A stretch of DNA of 64,000 nt from Mytilus galloprovincialis (Eukaryota > Mollusca > Bivalvia > Mytilida > Mytilidae): NCBI RefSeq assembly GCF_965363235.1, contig NC_134845.1, forward strand, positions 22,694,524 to 22,758,523. The letters are read 5' to 3'. The notes beneath the pieces were generated by a model. That model ran no database searches, was not told the DNA's origin, and saw only the letters and a list, made by a program, of their open reading frames with translations. A program made the translations under genes and the position numbers. Numbering within the stretch: position 1 is the stretch's first letter; the number at the start of each line of letters is the position of its first letter. Shown piece after piece: positions 1 through 12,000 of the stretch.

Positions 1-559
1 GTATATGTATGTTCATAGTATACAGAAACGCGAAAATAATGGAATTTAACAGAAAAAAATAATAACGGATTTTGGAAGCAAGAGAGGGGACTTGAACTGT
101 TTCCAAGTACCTATTAATTTTGATACCTTTTATGAAATTCTCCAGACATGAAATCTTTTACAAAAATTCTCCTTACAACAGTTTTTCAACCTAGCTCTAA
201 ATGCCTGCGATTTCGCGGGTGTGTTCTAGTAAGATTGATGGGAGGGGGTACATATACTGCCCTCAACTATAGAAGTAGTTTTATGCTTAACTTCTTAAAA
301 TGTTTAGTACACAAGAAAGCACAATAAGATACCACATTTTTTTTCAACAAATTTTATAATTTTGAATATTGTTTTTAGCTCAGATGGCCTTAACCATTCT
401 TAGGGTATTTTGTTTTGAAAAATGTATCCAATATCCCCGCCCATCATCTAAGATGGCCGCCATGGCTAAAAATAGAACATTGGGGTAAATTGCAGTTTTT
501 AGCTTATAGCTCTGAAACTAAAGCTTTCAGAGAAAATCCGACACGAAATATAATTATTC
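1..559. repeat. Left part of a long dispersed bivalve repeat
   Basis: I see no coding region. The stretch 420-540, with 'aagatggccgccatggct', 'aaaatagaacattggggtaa' and a run on 'tctgaaactaaagc', belongs to a repeat I know as abundant in mussel and other bivalve genomes. The same block recurs at 15600-15760. It resumes at about 1291 after an insertion at 560-1290, which dates that insertion as younger than the repeat. Confidence 0.55.
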
Positions 560-1290
560 ATTAAGCTGGGGTCACACATTCACGATTTTTACTGCCGTCC
601 TTGACAGGACCATTCCCGATTAAAATTTATCAAAAGTCTGATCAAGATCCTATGAATCGTGGATGTAAATTCAAACTTTAAAAATTTAATCACGACAACA
701 ATCAGATATTGTTCAGGAAGCGTCGATATTCAACCGTTTCCAAGCGAATTTATCCCGATAATCCCGTTCTAAATCCGCTTCTAATCCTATTATTATCTTT
801 CGCCAGGTAAAATTCGACCGAGTCTATCACGACTGCGTCCCGATTCTACCGAATGTAATCCGACGGAGATCAGATAGTGACAAGACAGTGAACCGACGCT
901 GACGGAAGTTATCCGTTCGAACAAATTTCTCCAGATCATTCCCGTTCCACAGGACACCGTCCCGAATACACAGAACATTGTTAGGAATTCGATCCGATAC
1001 AGCAGAATCTTTCACGACATAGGCACGATTGTAATACGACTAAACAAAATCGGCTGAGTTTCCCCGAATGTTACGGGACGCACGTAACTGTCGGGGTGCT
1101 TTGCCGAACTATTCGGACCCTTCCCGACCAGTAGGAATCTGTTACGAACTAAAACGACTGCGTTCAGACAATAATAGGACATTCCAGATAATTGAGGATA
1201 CTAATCCGACTTTTTCACTTTTCGTGTCGTATCGCTGTCTGATCTCAAACGGGAGTACTAATCGGCAATGTGTGAACCCCGCATTAGAAC
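560..1290. mobile_element. Non-autonomous TIR element with reiterated internal words
   Basis: The left end reads 'agctggggtcacacatt' and the right end 'aatgtgtgaaccccgc', an inverted pair of about 16 bp. The host repeat is continuous on either side. A possible target duplication 'catta' flanks it. The interior has no long ORF but is built from recurring short words (cccgat, cacgac, atccga and their complements) at roughly 8-12-nt spacing. No transposase is visible, so the class is unknown. Confidence 0.5.
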
Positions 1291-1435
1291 AAGATCTTTC
1301 TGTCCTGAAATTTTCAAATGCATCAGAAAACCCGTTGTTGGGTTGCTGCCCTTAAATTGGTAATTTTAAGGATTTTTTTGCAGTTTTGGGTTATTATCTT
1401 GAATACTTTAATAGATAGAGATAATCGCAGTAGAA
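1291..1435. repeat. Right part of the dispersed repeat interrupted at 560
   Basis: The text around 'gttgttgggttgctgccctt' and 'attttaaggatttttttgca' continues the long bivalve repeat broken at 560. I recognise the joined order from family knowledge. Confidence 0.5.
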
Positions 1436-1735
1436 GCGTGGTAAGATCGGGTTGCTATCGGATAAATCGTGGTATGGTCGTAATGAGAACGTGATGAGCG
1501 TAGTAACATCATGATAATCGTAAAAAAGGCGTGGTGAAAACGAGGTATAATCGTAGCGGGATCGTTGTAGAAGCGTAATGAGGACGTAGTATCATCGTGA
1601 AATCAAAAAAAAAATTAAACATTATATGCCGCTCATACCGCGACCTCACCACGATTTGAATTTCTTTTGGATCGCGGTGAGCGTAGTGCGATCGTGGTCT
1701 AATGAGACTGGACTTAAATTAATTTTCATAGGACT
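1436..1735. repeat. Word-reiterated low-complexity segment
   Basis: Variants of 'atcgtgg', 'cgtagt' and 'aacgtgatgag' repeat at about 8-11 nt without forming an exact tandem array. This resembles the interior of the TIR elements at 560-1290 and 5926-6676. The end near 'gagactggacttaaa' is similar to 'gtggctgggacttaaa' at about 6563, so it may be a decayed relative of the 6210-6676 element. Confidence 0.35.
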
Positions 1736-2320
1736 TATTTTTCAATTTTCAAAGGCTACTGTAGTACAAAAGAAAAATAAATATATGAAAATAATTTTTA
1801 TACCATATACCTTCTTCATAAACAAAATATAAAGACATTTGAAGAGGGTTCACGTATCGCCCATCAACAGGAACCTGCATGATTCTTACAATTAAAGACA
1901 GGTACTTAAAATAAGTATAAATTTTCGTAATCTTTTTTTCTTAATTTCCTGCGGTATAACAATTGAAATACCTGTTGTAAGAAAGTTTATAATTCCACAT
2001 TTTGTCCTTTCCACACTCAAATTAGAAACACACATTATTTAGATAGTTTTCCTACGTTTACCGTATTTACTTTTAAAATACTATCAATGAAAATAAAAGC
2101 CGGGGGATAAGCATTTTTTATTTACACATGTGAACAATACGTCATATTTTTTTCATTTAATTTTATCATTTAACCTTATTTTTTTAATTCTTGTAGATTA
2201 TTTACTACGTTCGTTTTAATTGCATTTATAGTATTTAATATGGTTAACTTTAAAATGAAACTTAAGGTTAATGCCCTTGAATTATATACAACGAGGAAGT
2301 TTAAAAGAAAAGAAAACAAA

Positions 2321-3087
2321 ATGAACACCATTTGCGATGACTGTTCCTCTAGCACATTACTTCGTTACTGCATGCACTGTTACAAGCCTCAGTGTCACAG
2401 CTGTCAACCTGTTCATAGTAAGAATAATAGTAATCATATTTTCAAATTTCCAAAACTTGACCGTTACAGAACAACTTGTACAGTTCATAACATCAGCTTT
2501 ACCTCTTACTGCAGTACTTGTAGGACAATGGTATGTATACATTGCGTCCCTGAAATTCATAGTACTCACTATAATATCAGTTTTTTCGATGTCAAAGTCG
2601 ATAAAATGAAACAAATCGAGAGAGAAAAGGCTGAAACAGATTATTATCTTAAAACAATTCGTTATGAAATCGAAAAAAGAGAGAACAAAGTAAAACATTT
2701 TAAAAACCAACTAGCAGAGATAGTTGACAGTTTTCCATTTTGTAGCACATATAGTTTAGGGAAAGAACCATACACTGGACAAATACGGTGGCGTTGGTAT
2801 GACATTGAAAAAAGTCCACCACAAGAACTGGATATAATGTTTAAGCAAGTTAAACAGTTGAAGGCAGCTAAATATTTCTATGAAGAGTTACAAACAGCAC
2901 AATCCAGATTGATGTCAACCTTTGGAGGGGAGGAACAATTCGTGTCATTATTTGGTCAGTACGAGAAAGCTATCGAAATATATACAAAAACTCCGGCAAA
3001 ATGCGAAGAAGATTCAGATCTAGAAATATTGTACGAGCAAAAATCGAATGGGGATTCCAAGTATCCACACTTTATCATTCAAATAAG
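2321..3087 (+). CDS. Gene 1 exon 1: two B-boxes and start of coiled coil
   Basis: It encodes MNTICDDC and onward. The first finger has C5, C8, C17, C20, C25, C28, H32 and H39. The second matches the B-box2 spacing C-x2-H-x7-C-x2-C-x4-C-x2-C-x4-H-x2-H. A charged helical stretch follows (about residues 95-150), then a non-repetitive segment with WRWYDIEKSPP. The donor is a strong gtaagt at 3088, phase 2. TRIM proteins use B-boxes next to a RING, which is absent here. Confidence 0.85.
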
Positions 3088-6000
3088 GTAAGTGTTCTTG
3101 TTTTACATAAATGCATGACTAAAGAAAGAGAGAGAATGAACATGGGTATAGGTCAACTTTGATACTACATGTAGTATTAAAAAGTAAACGTTGCCTTCAG
3201 ATTTTAAAATAAATGCTGCATGTTCCGACCGATACATGATCCTATATTAATTTTAATAGTAAAAGTACACAGTCAAGTCATTGATTGCGACAATAAAAAT
3301 ATTAAGTAGAAGAAAGGAACCATCTTTACTTAAAGGAAACATCAAGAAAAATCTCAAAAGAGCTACACAAAGCTTTTAATTAGATTGGGTAAATTTGGTG
3401 CCTATAAAAGTTTTTCATTGAAAGGAAGCACCATTAAATCCTTACATCGAAAAGTTGGAATTATGCTCATTCATTGTTGAAACTTATAAGTTGAGACTTA
3501 CAAATTTTAAATGATGCAGTTGGTAAATTAAACGACGTGTAACTCACGAATGCCATATCGAACACCAAAATTCCATAATCTAATAGTTTTGTGCGGCTGA
3601 CTGTGTTCGCTATTAGATTTTACTAGAACACACCCGTGATATCGCGGGTCCGTGACTGATATATAACTATGCGTATGCCTTATTTTAGTATTGGTATTGT
3701 CATCTGATAAAGTCATGCCGATTATAACATGTATAAGGTGCACAGTTTTCTCTGCTTTCAAAATCTTTCTGTTTGAACCCGTCGACCTGGAACCTATCAA
3801 TTATTGGTAATATTAATAATTTGGAAAACAAAAGGGCCTGCAATGGAGTATTTTTTACTCAACAGTATACAGCAAAATTCTAAATACACTGTTTGGTGGT
3901 GCGCCTGTCAGATGCGGAACGTACAGATAAGGTAATAGGTAACAGGTGAATATACTATTGGTATCGGTGTCGGACTCGATCCGGAACTTCTTAATTATTG
4001 GCAATATTAATTACGTGGAAAACAAACGGGCCTAGAGTGGTGTAATTTTTAATCAACACCATTGTACTATATTAGTTATATATAAAGTTGAATTCTTTGA
4101 TTCATCGTTTTTACGTGATGACGGCTGACAAATTGGACCTCGTAATTTTAGTATTATAGATAATTTAGTCACGATTTCATGATTACATAGACATGTGAAT
4201 ACTTTCAAATCAGTTTACGGTCGATTTCATAAATATTATGTTAATTTTATCTTAATATATATAACAAGCTATTATGCTGTATTTCTCGTTCTGTTGACTA
4301 ATGTTTAAGTTGTAGATACAAATAATGCGAAAAATCTTAACTCAGAGTTATGAATCATTAAGAAAATCTATGTTGTTTCTGACTTTTTTATTTGAATTGT
4401 TTTGGAGGAGGTGTCTTTAGACTTATTAATCAACCTACTGGTGTGGCAATCTTAGTTAGCTCCCAAAAGTATAACGAAATATTTGTGTACCTTTCTCAAT
4501 TAAGTTTTGTCTTTGTAAATCGTTCTTTGTTCGGGTTAGTAGTCTTCAAGCGGATAGACTGTTTGTGCAGTTAAAAAAAAAATTACGGCATTAGTTTTTA
4601 GATGTTTGTAATCAAAGCAGGTGTTTTCCCACGTTAGTGGGACTGCCTTGACCGTGTGTTGTTCGTTGTTTTTTCTTTCATTATTTTTTTCAGGAGTCGG
4701 TTGTCAGCGTTAGCTCTGTCTGTTGTACTGTCATTTATTTTCGGTAAATAACTTTTAAATTTTCTGATACAAGTTTTCAGTGTAAAATATTATAATACAT
4801 ATATATAAAAATTAACAATTTAGAAAGAAGGTTACAGAACCTAAAAGGACAGCGATACCAACAGCGAAAGCACCTGTAGTACAAAGAGAAGAAAGCTTGA
4901 CGACAATTTCACATTTCAAAAGAAAGGAATGTCAGTGAGTTGCTAGCCTCCATAACATTGAAAAATAGGAAAAAGTCGATTTCATATACACATATGTACT
5001 TTTTTTAATACAAAAGTTTTGCTCTAATATTTGTAACATTTATTCTGAGTGAAAACATTCGTATATGCCATTAAAAGAGGTACAAGGTTCACCATCACAT
5101 ACTCGGTTAATAATTCCCCCCATAAGCAACGAAAATCTGGTTTAAGGTGTGTTGATTTTTGCTGGAATTTAATAAGTAAGATTACATGTAGACGTTGCTT
5201 TGGTATATGGCTTAAAAAAGAAGGTACACCAGTTGAACCAAACACATCGTCAGTCCGACCAAAAATTTAAGGTATGGCGAAAATCTGGATCAGATTTCAC
5301 TTTTGTTTTTGTCATCTGCCTGATCACGCTATTATTTTCATCAAATTTTGGGATCAGAACTATTCTATGGCGATGTTTTTGATGCGATCGAGATTTCCAT
5401 CCATCAGCTTGGTGTGACAATGTGTACGCTTATTTAAATATAAAAATCATTCGATGTGGACTTCTTGCATGGTGAAAATTTACCACAAAAGATACCTTTT
5501 ACAGTAAAATTTGACAGCAAAAGCGGATTTATTTTCATGTAACAAGGGTCAATTAGACCACACTCCATCATATTTGCACTTACATGAGACATTAGAAAAA
5601 AACTTTAATTTTGTACATACACAAGAGCTTGCTGAAACATACAATTAGCTTAATTGTTATGGAAAAAGTGTTGGAGGGAGTTTTCTAACATTATTCTTTT
5701 CTGAAAATTCGTTGTTCCTGTGCCACTGTCTTATTCTTTGAAACATTTGCAGCACCAATGGGTTGTCTGTTCAAGTACAAAACATTTACTGAACAAAATG
5801 GAAATTATCTCCAAATTGAAAACTGTGTGAATCATGATCCATTATTAATTGCTTACATTACATTAATTAAATACAGATTTAAACATCGGTGATATGACTG
5901 GATAAATCCGAGGAATGCGAATTATTGCAGTGCAATTAAACGTTTTTCTACGTTTTGAAAACGTAACGCAGCGTATTGAAACGTAGTGATCCTTTGTTCA

Positions 6001-9000
6001 AAACGGGAACTGCTCCTTATGTTTTGAAAATTCAAAAACTAACGTAGCGAAATTGAAACGAAGTAGAAACCTAGAAAATACGTAGTAAAGTTTAGTGGAA
6101 CGTAACAAAACGTGCTAACTACGTATCGAAATGTATCAAAGCGTGGTGGAAACGTTGGTCTACACGTACTAATACGTAGAAAAACGTGAAAAGAACGTAA
6201 CACACACCTAGTAAGCCCCAGTCACACTGTCCCGTTTCAAGAGCTACGTTTTATTACGTTTTGAAAGCGTAGCGAAACGGGAATATACGTAGCAAAGCGT
6301 ATCGAAACGTAGTGATCCTTTGTTCAAAACGGGACCTACCCGTATGTTTTGAAAATTCAACAACAAATGTAGCGAAAACTAAAACAAAGTAGAAACCTAG
6401 TAAATACGTGGTAGAAACGTGGGTCTTCACGTTCTTATACGTAGCAAAACGTGAAAAGAACGTAGCACGAACCTAGTAAAACCTAGCTTTCAAAATAACG
6501 GGACATTTTTATTCAAAACGTAGTTGAAATGTAGCATTTTAAAACGGAATAAAATGTGACAGTGTGGCTGGGACTTAAAATCTTACTTTCAAAATAACGG
6601 GCCATTTTTATTCAAAACGTAGTTGAAACGTAGCATTTTAAAATAGTATAACGTGACAGTGTGCCTGGGGCTTAAGCATGCAACACAGTGTACGGATTTT
6701 CGTCAAATATACAGGTTATTAACCGAAACTCGTAAATATATATTAAGGAAGAAAATTACGTTTTGGAAACATGTTAGATATGTTATGAAATAGTAAATTG
6801 TTATACATAGCAAGTTCTTGAGCAGTCCTCATAAAATATTTCATTGGTAGGGATGTTTTAGATTGGTAGATCAATCTAATTAAACTATAGATCTCTGATT
6901 ACGTTATACTACTTATATAATAGTTCTTGAAAAACTGGTCATTATCGTGATATATGGACTGCCCACAGGACAGTGGTATTGACTAAGATAGTGATAATGA
7001 CTGAGCCAAAGGCTCAAGAACTATTATGTTTATTTCATTGAGAAACCATGTTTTGAAAATTCTCGTAAATTCAAAATGCCTAAAGCGAACTCAGGTAGTT
7101 GTACGATTTCTATGACAAAGAGTGAAGACCAGTCGTAGTAATACTGCCATTCGTTTTAGTGCAATTTTTCAGTATATAAATACTTAATCAAGTTATCTTT
7201 AATTTTATATTTAACGAAAACATATAATAAACAATTCAACAACTTAAATACAATATTAAGATCAGGAACTTGTTTCATAAAAGGTAAATCTCTCTAAACA
7301 GAGAAGCCACGCCCCAGTGGTCATTTACAGAGAAATCACGCCCCAGCGGTCATTATCAGACGGAAACCACGCCCCAGCGGTCATTATCAGACGGAAACCA
7401 CGCCCAAACGGTCAATTACAGACGGAAACCACGCCCCACCGGTCATTATCATGTAAAAGTTCGTTAACGACCGGTTTTCTGGTCCGTTTTTTCTGTTAAT
7501 GACCGATGGAATTTATTACTGAAGAATAATGAATGCCATGTGACCCCTTTTTATCCAATAAGAGAATCTTATTCTCAACCGATATGAAATAAATATGTAT
7601 ATAGATGTATGCATATGTAGTATAACGTATTCATGGAACCAACTTTATATTTTAATAAGATTGATTGATAGATTTAAAAAAAAAAATTACAGATTTATCA
7701 AGTTCAACACGGTATTCTGAAAATAAAGCCATGTTAGTTGTTCCACTTTAATGGCATCTTAAAAATCAAACATTTTTGATTTATTAGGTTCAATATTTTT
7801 ATAAATTTTATAAATCTTCCGTTTAGTACCTATTTAGATGACCAAAAAAAAAGCATATTGAAAGGGATGCCAAGAATGATAGTCTTTTTTTTTTTTATCG
7901 AATTTGGTCCACAAACCAATATGTTGGTAAAAACCAAGGCAGCGTCTCAACATACACAATTTGGTAAAGACGCCCAGCTGCACGTTAACCTTAATATAGA
8001 AAGAGGATCCCCTATTAGAGACTTCACACAATCATCGTCATTATGTGACATATATGCAGTGTCTTTTTCTTTTTGTACTTATAAGTTTGTGTTCGTTATC
8101 AATATTTTCAAGGTTGTTCAATATCAAATTGCTTTTAAAGGTACAGGGTAAAAACTAACCATTTCGAATATACATTTTAGAAAAAGAGACGAATTTGCTA
8201 CTGGACTTGCAACCAGAATAGATAGGACAGAGAACATACATGTCCACCAGCAAGGAGAGGAACAACTTAAGACAGAATTTACTGGGTTAAAATCAAACGA
8301 GGCACGGTAAGTTGTACTGTCTTAAAAACAATTAAAAGTGGCAAATGAAAACAATCAAAGCAGCTAAAAATCAGCATTTGCAAACGAAGTTTTAGTATAA
8401 AAATAAGGAGATGTGGTTGAATTGCCAAAGAAACAAATCCTCCAAATTAAAGTTCAAATGAAGCGAATGTAAGCAATTATGGGCAAGCGTATGACCTTCA
8501 ACAATGAGAAAACAAACATAACGTTTAGTTACCTGTAGTCCTTTAAAGTACAACCAATTAGACAAATACATGTACAAGTATTTCCCATTTCCATTCTCAA
8601 TTTTAAGTATCAAGTTAATATATCAATTCAGAACTCCACCCATTATTTAATCATAACGCTTTCGTCCTGTTAAAACGAAACTAGAACTAGAACACAGAAC
8701 TAACATTTGTTTACATAGAAAGCTTAAGGTGAAAGGTAAAATCAAAAACAAAGGAGTGTAAATAGTTGAAATCTCCTCCAAAAATCCGAAAAATATGCTA
8801 TTACTTAAGATGCATGTGCAATGGTAAATAAGATGCAAGATGTATGTTTGGCTTGATCGCAGTAAATTCGAAATAATGAAAAAGGAAGAATAATAACCGA
8901 GATTTGTATACCAAGACTAAATGAAACTGCTTTCTTAGATTTTCAAATGTCCCTAGTATACCTTTCGTAAGCTAGATCAGAAATCCATTTCCAAATGTAC

Positions 9001-12000
9001 CACGATTTAAATGAACTATTAGAAACTTCATATTCTGCTCTTTTAGAAGCAACAACGCTTCGAATCATGAGCTTAAAAGCCCAATCTTTGACTCAATTAA
9101 ATGTTCAACAAAAAGTAGCTCTTGTGTATGACAATTTATTCAACCTAATTGCCCAATCATGTCTGATTTCGTTGCTCATCTAATTTTGTTTATAAAATAG
9201 AACTTTAAACAACTGTCATACAAGTGGAGTGTCTTTCCAACTATAAAACCCACAGGACCAAGTTAGCTTTTCTCATCACCTAGCATCCGTCATTCGTCGT
9301 CCGTCATCGTTCATCTTTTTTTCTTCACAAAATTCTACTCATCAGAAACTACTGAGACAAGTTGAAACAAACTTGGATACATAGACAATAACTGTTCAGT
9401 GTCTTTAAATATCACTGTATTTGTACGAGGCTATAGCTAGGAAACAAGGTGTATGCGAGCTTTTAGCGAGCTACTACACCTGTTTCGAGCCGAGTACAAA
9501 TACAGCTGATATTTAAAGACACTAAACAGTTATTGTTTTTATCCTGCAATTAATTATGTATATTGTTTGTGTTTTGAAAGACACAAAAACTAACATATTT
9601 AGCATTTATTTTCGATTTGTAATCCCTTGAGGCCCGCGTAGTAATATCAAAATCACTTATCACGCTGGAGACGGGTTCGCAAAAAAAGAATCTCGAATGG
9701 TCAACAATAATACATCGCTAAGGGGGAATAATTGTCTATTTTAACATAACAAATAATTTCAACAGTAAAAACAAATAACAAAACATTGTCAAATTTGAAA
9801 CAGAAGTGTACGAGTTGTCCTACGCTTCAGACTTGACATTCACTAAACTTGCATGCTGAAATTGACATGGTTGATTTTGTAACACAATCATACACATTCA
9901 AGTTTTGAAATCGACAATTGTCATCGTCATTGGAATGCAACTGGAATACACATTCTGAGGTCACGTAGGTTCAAACAATACTCAGTCCGGCAGTGGGCGG
10001 CGCTTTAAAGCGATATCTGTATAGTATACAGATACAGCATAGCGATATCTGTAGGACTGTATCTGTATAGTAGAACACCCAATTGCAGGATAAATTCATT
10101 TTACTAGGTACTTACCGTACCTTACCTCTGTATATATTTAACCCTCTTTGTAGAGGAACCATACGCTAGTATGTAGAACTTGTGATCTGCAATTTCTATG
10201 TACAGTGATGCCTCCACCGAATATGTTGTAGAAGTCTATGGGAACATTAAAATAATAATTTCAAATGGTTGAAACTTGAAAAGTTATTTAAACAATGATA
10301 AGTGGTATTCAGTAACAATTGGATGATCTGCCTTTGATTTAACTACTGGGTCAAACCAAACTCAATCATTATTCTGGTATCTGATACTGTTTATTATGAG
10401 TTTAGTTTTTCTTTTTCATAATTACGAAAATCCTTGTAGATAGAGTTGAGCGACACAGGCTCTTTAGAGCCTCTAGATTATTAAACTTTAGATCTTAGTA
10501 TTGTGTTATTACATTTTCTGTTTTACATTACTACATTGTAGTACGCGTACGCTAAAGAGCTTATACTGAACAGTGGTCAATTCATTGTTGATTTCACTTT
10601 AGACAAATACACAACGCTGGTTCAGTGCAAAATAAATGATATAAGCATTCTATATATTCTTAATATCTGCTCAAAATGTCAAAAATTTATTCAATATTCA
10701 GTATTCACGAATTGATTATCAAATCATTGAAATTTAGAGATACGATTAAAAATGACCTGTGTAGGAAAACTCGTAGTATCCCGTATCCGGTGCGCAATCA
10801 ATCATAATAGTTCATTGTGTCGATTGGAACCTTAAAGTTTGATAACTATTGGTATACAATTCATTGTTGTACATGTATTTCCTAGAAAATTTTAAACCTT
10901 ACTATATGACGTCAGAATTCTAGTAGTCTAGATTTGTTAAAGTTTTATTTAAATTTACTATGATTATTGAAAACTGTAGGAAGAAACAAGAACTAGCTAC
11001 AGGGCTTACTGAGAGAGCTGTACAAAAACTTAGAGAAGAACTTTCACAGTTGAAATCAGAACTCAATTCAAAAACAGCCGAAGCACAGTAAGTACTAATG
11101 CAACCTCTTCTTTTTATGAATACATTTGTATGTAAATTTTTACATATCGAACCATAACATGAGTCATCATAATTTTTTTTCTTCAAAAGATGTATTAATA
11201 ACAGCAACACAATCCACGAATTTCAATGTTTATTTAAAAAAGAAAAAGACAAAAAGACAAATAATAGTACACAAGACACAACATAGAAAAGGAACATGAA
11301 CACCACTAAAGACTGGGGGTGATCTCAGGTGCTCTGGAAGTGTAAGCGGATCATGCTACACATGTTGCACCCATCGTGTTGCTAATGTTATTACAAACCC
11401 GGTTTATAGTCTTATCCGGTATTGTAGTTACGATATAAGGAACATATCCGATATCATCTTCTGTGAAACGGATACTAGTATTCCATGACGGTCAACCAAC
11501 TCGTGATGGCGTCCGTAAAAATTGCGATCGCAATTATAGATGATTCAAGATTAAAGAATATACACGGACATCAACTCTTAAACATATATTAAAGTACTGA
11601 AGTACTGAACATCAGATGACCGCAAGTTCTGTGGATGGTCACAAGCACTTGTCGCAGAAAAAAATCGATTCTCTATACCTGAAAGTTATTAGGTTAAGGT
11701 AAATTTATATTTTTTTTTCTGTGTGGATGATGAACCTCACCGTAATAACTATTATATTTTAGTGATATAATCATTGATTACATGTATCAGTATACTCTCA
11801 GACTGCTTTGATGTTATATATCATATTACTATTATAACTATTACATGTATATATATATAATGTTCATTCATTTGAATACCATTCTATTCTACTATTCTAA
11901 TGATAATGCAGTGCAAGTGCATGGTGGACACTCTTCTGTTTTTCTAATACATTGAATTTGAGTAGGCATTCATTTTTTCTCGCGTTTGTTGCAAAACGTA

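Noticed and set aside
793..1015. Two overlapping minus-strand ORFs of about 61 codons
   Set aside because: Inside the word-reiterated TIR element; both frames are open because of the word composition.
1068..1355. 95-codon ORF with some complexity
   Set aside because: It crosses the right end of a TIR element and the flanking repeat, so it cannot be one gene.
7317..7499. 60-codon Pro/His-rich ORF
   Set aside because: It is a translation of the 31-bp tandem repeat.
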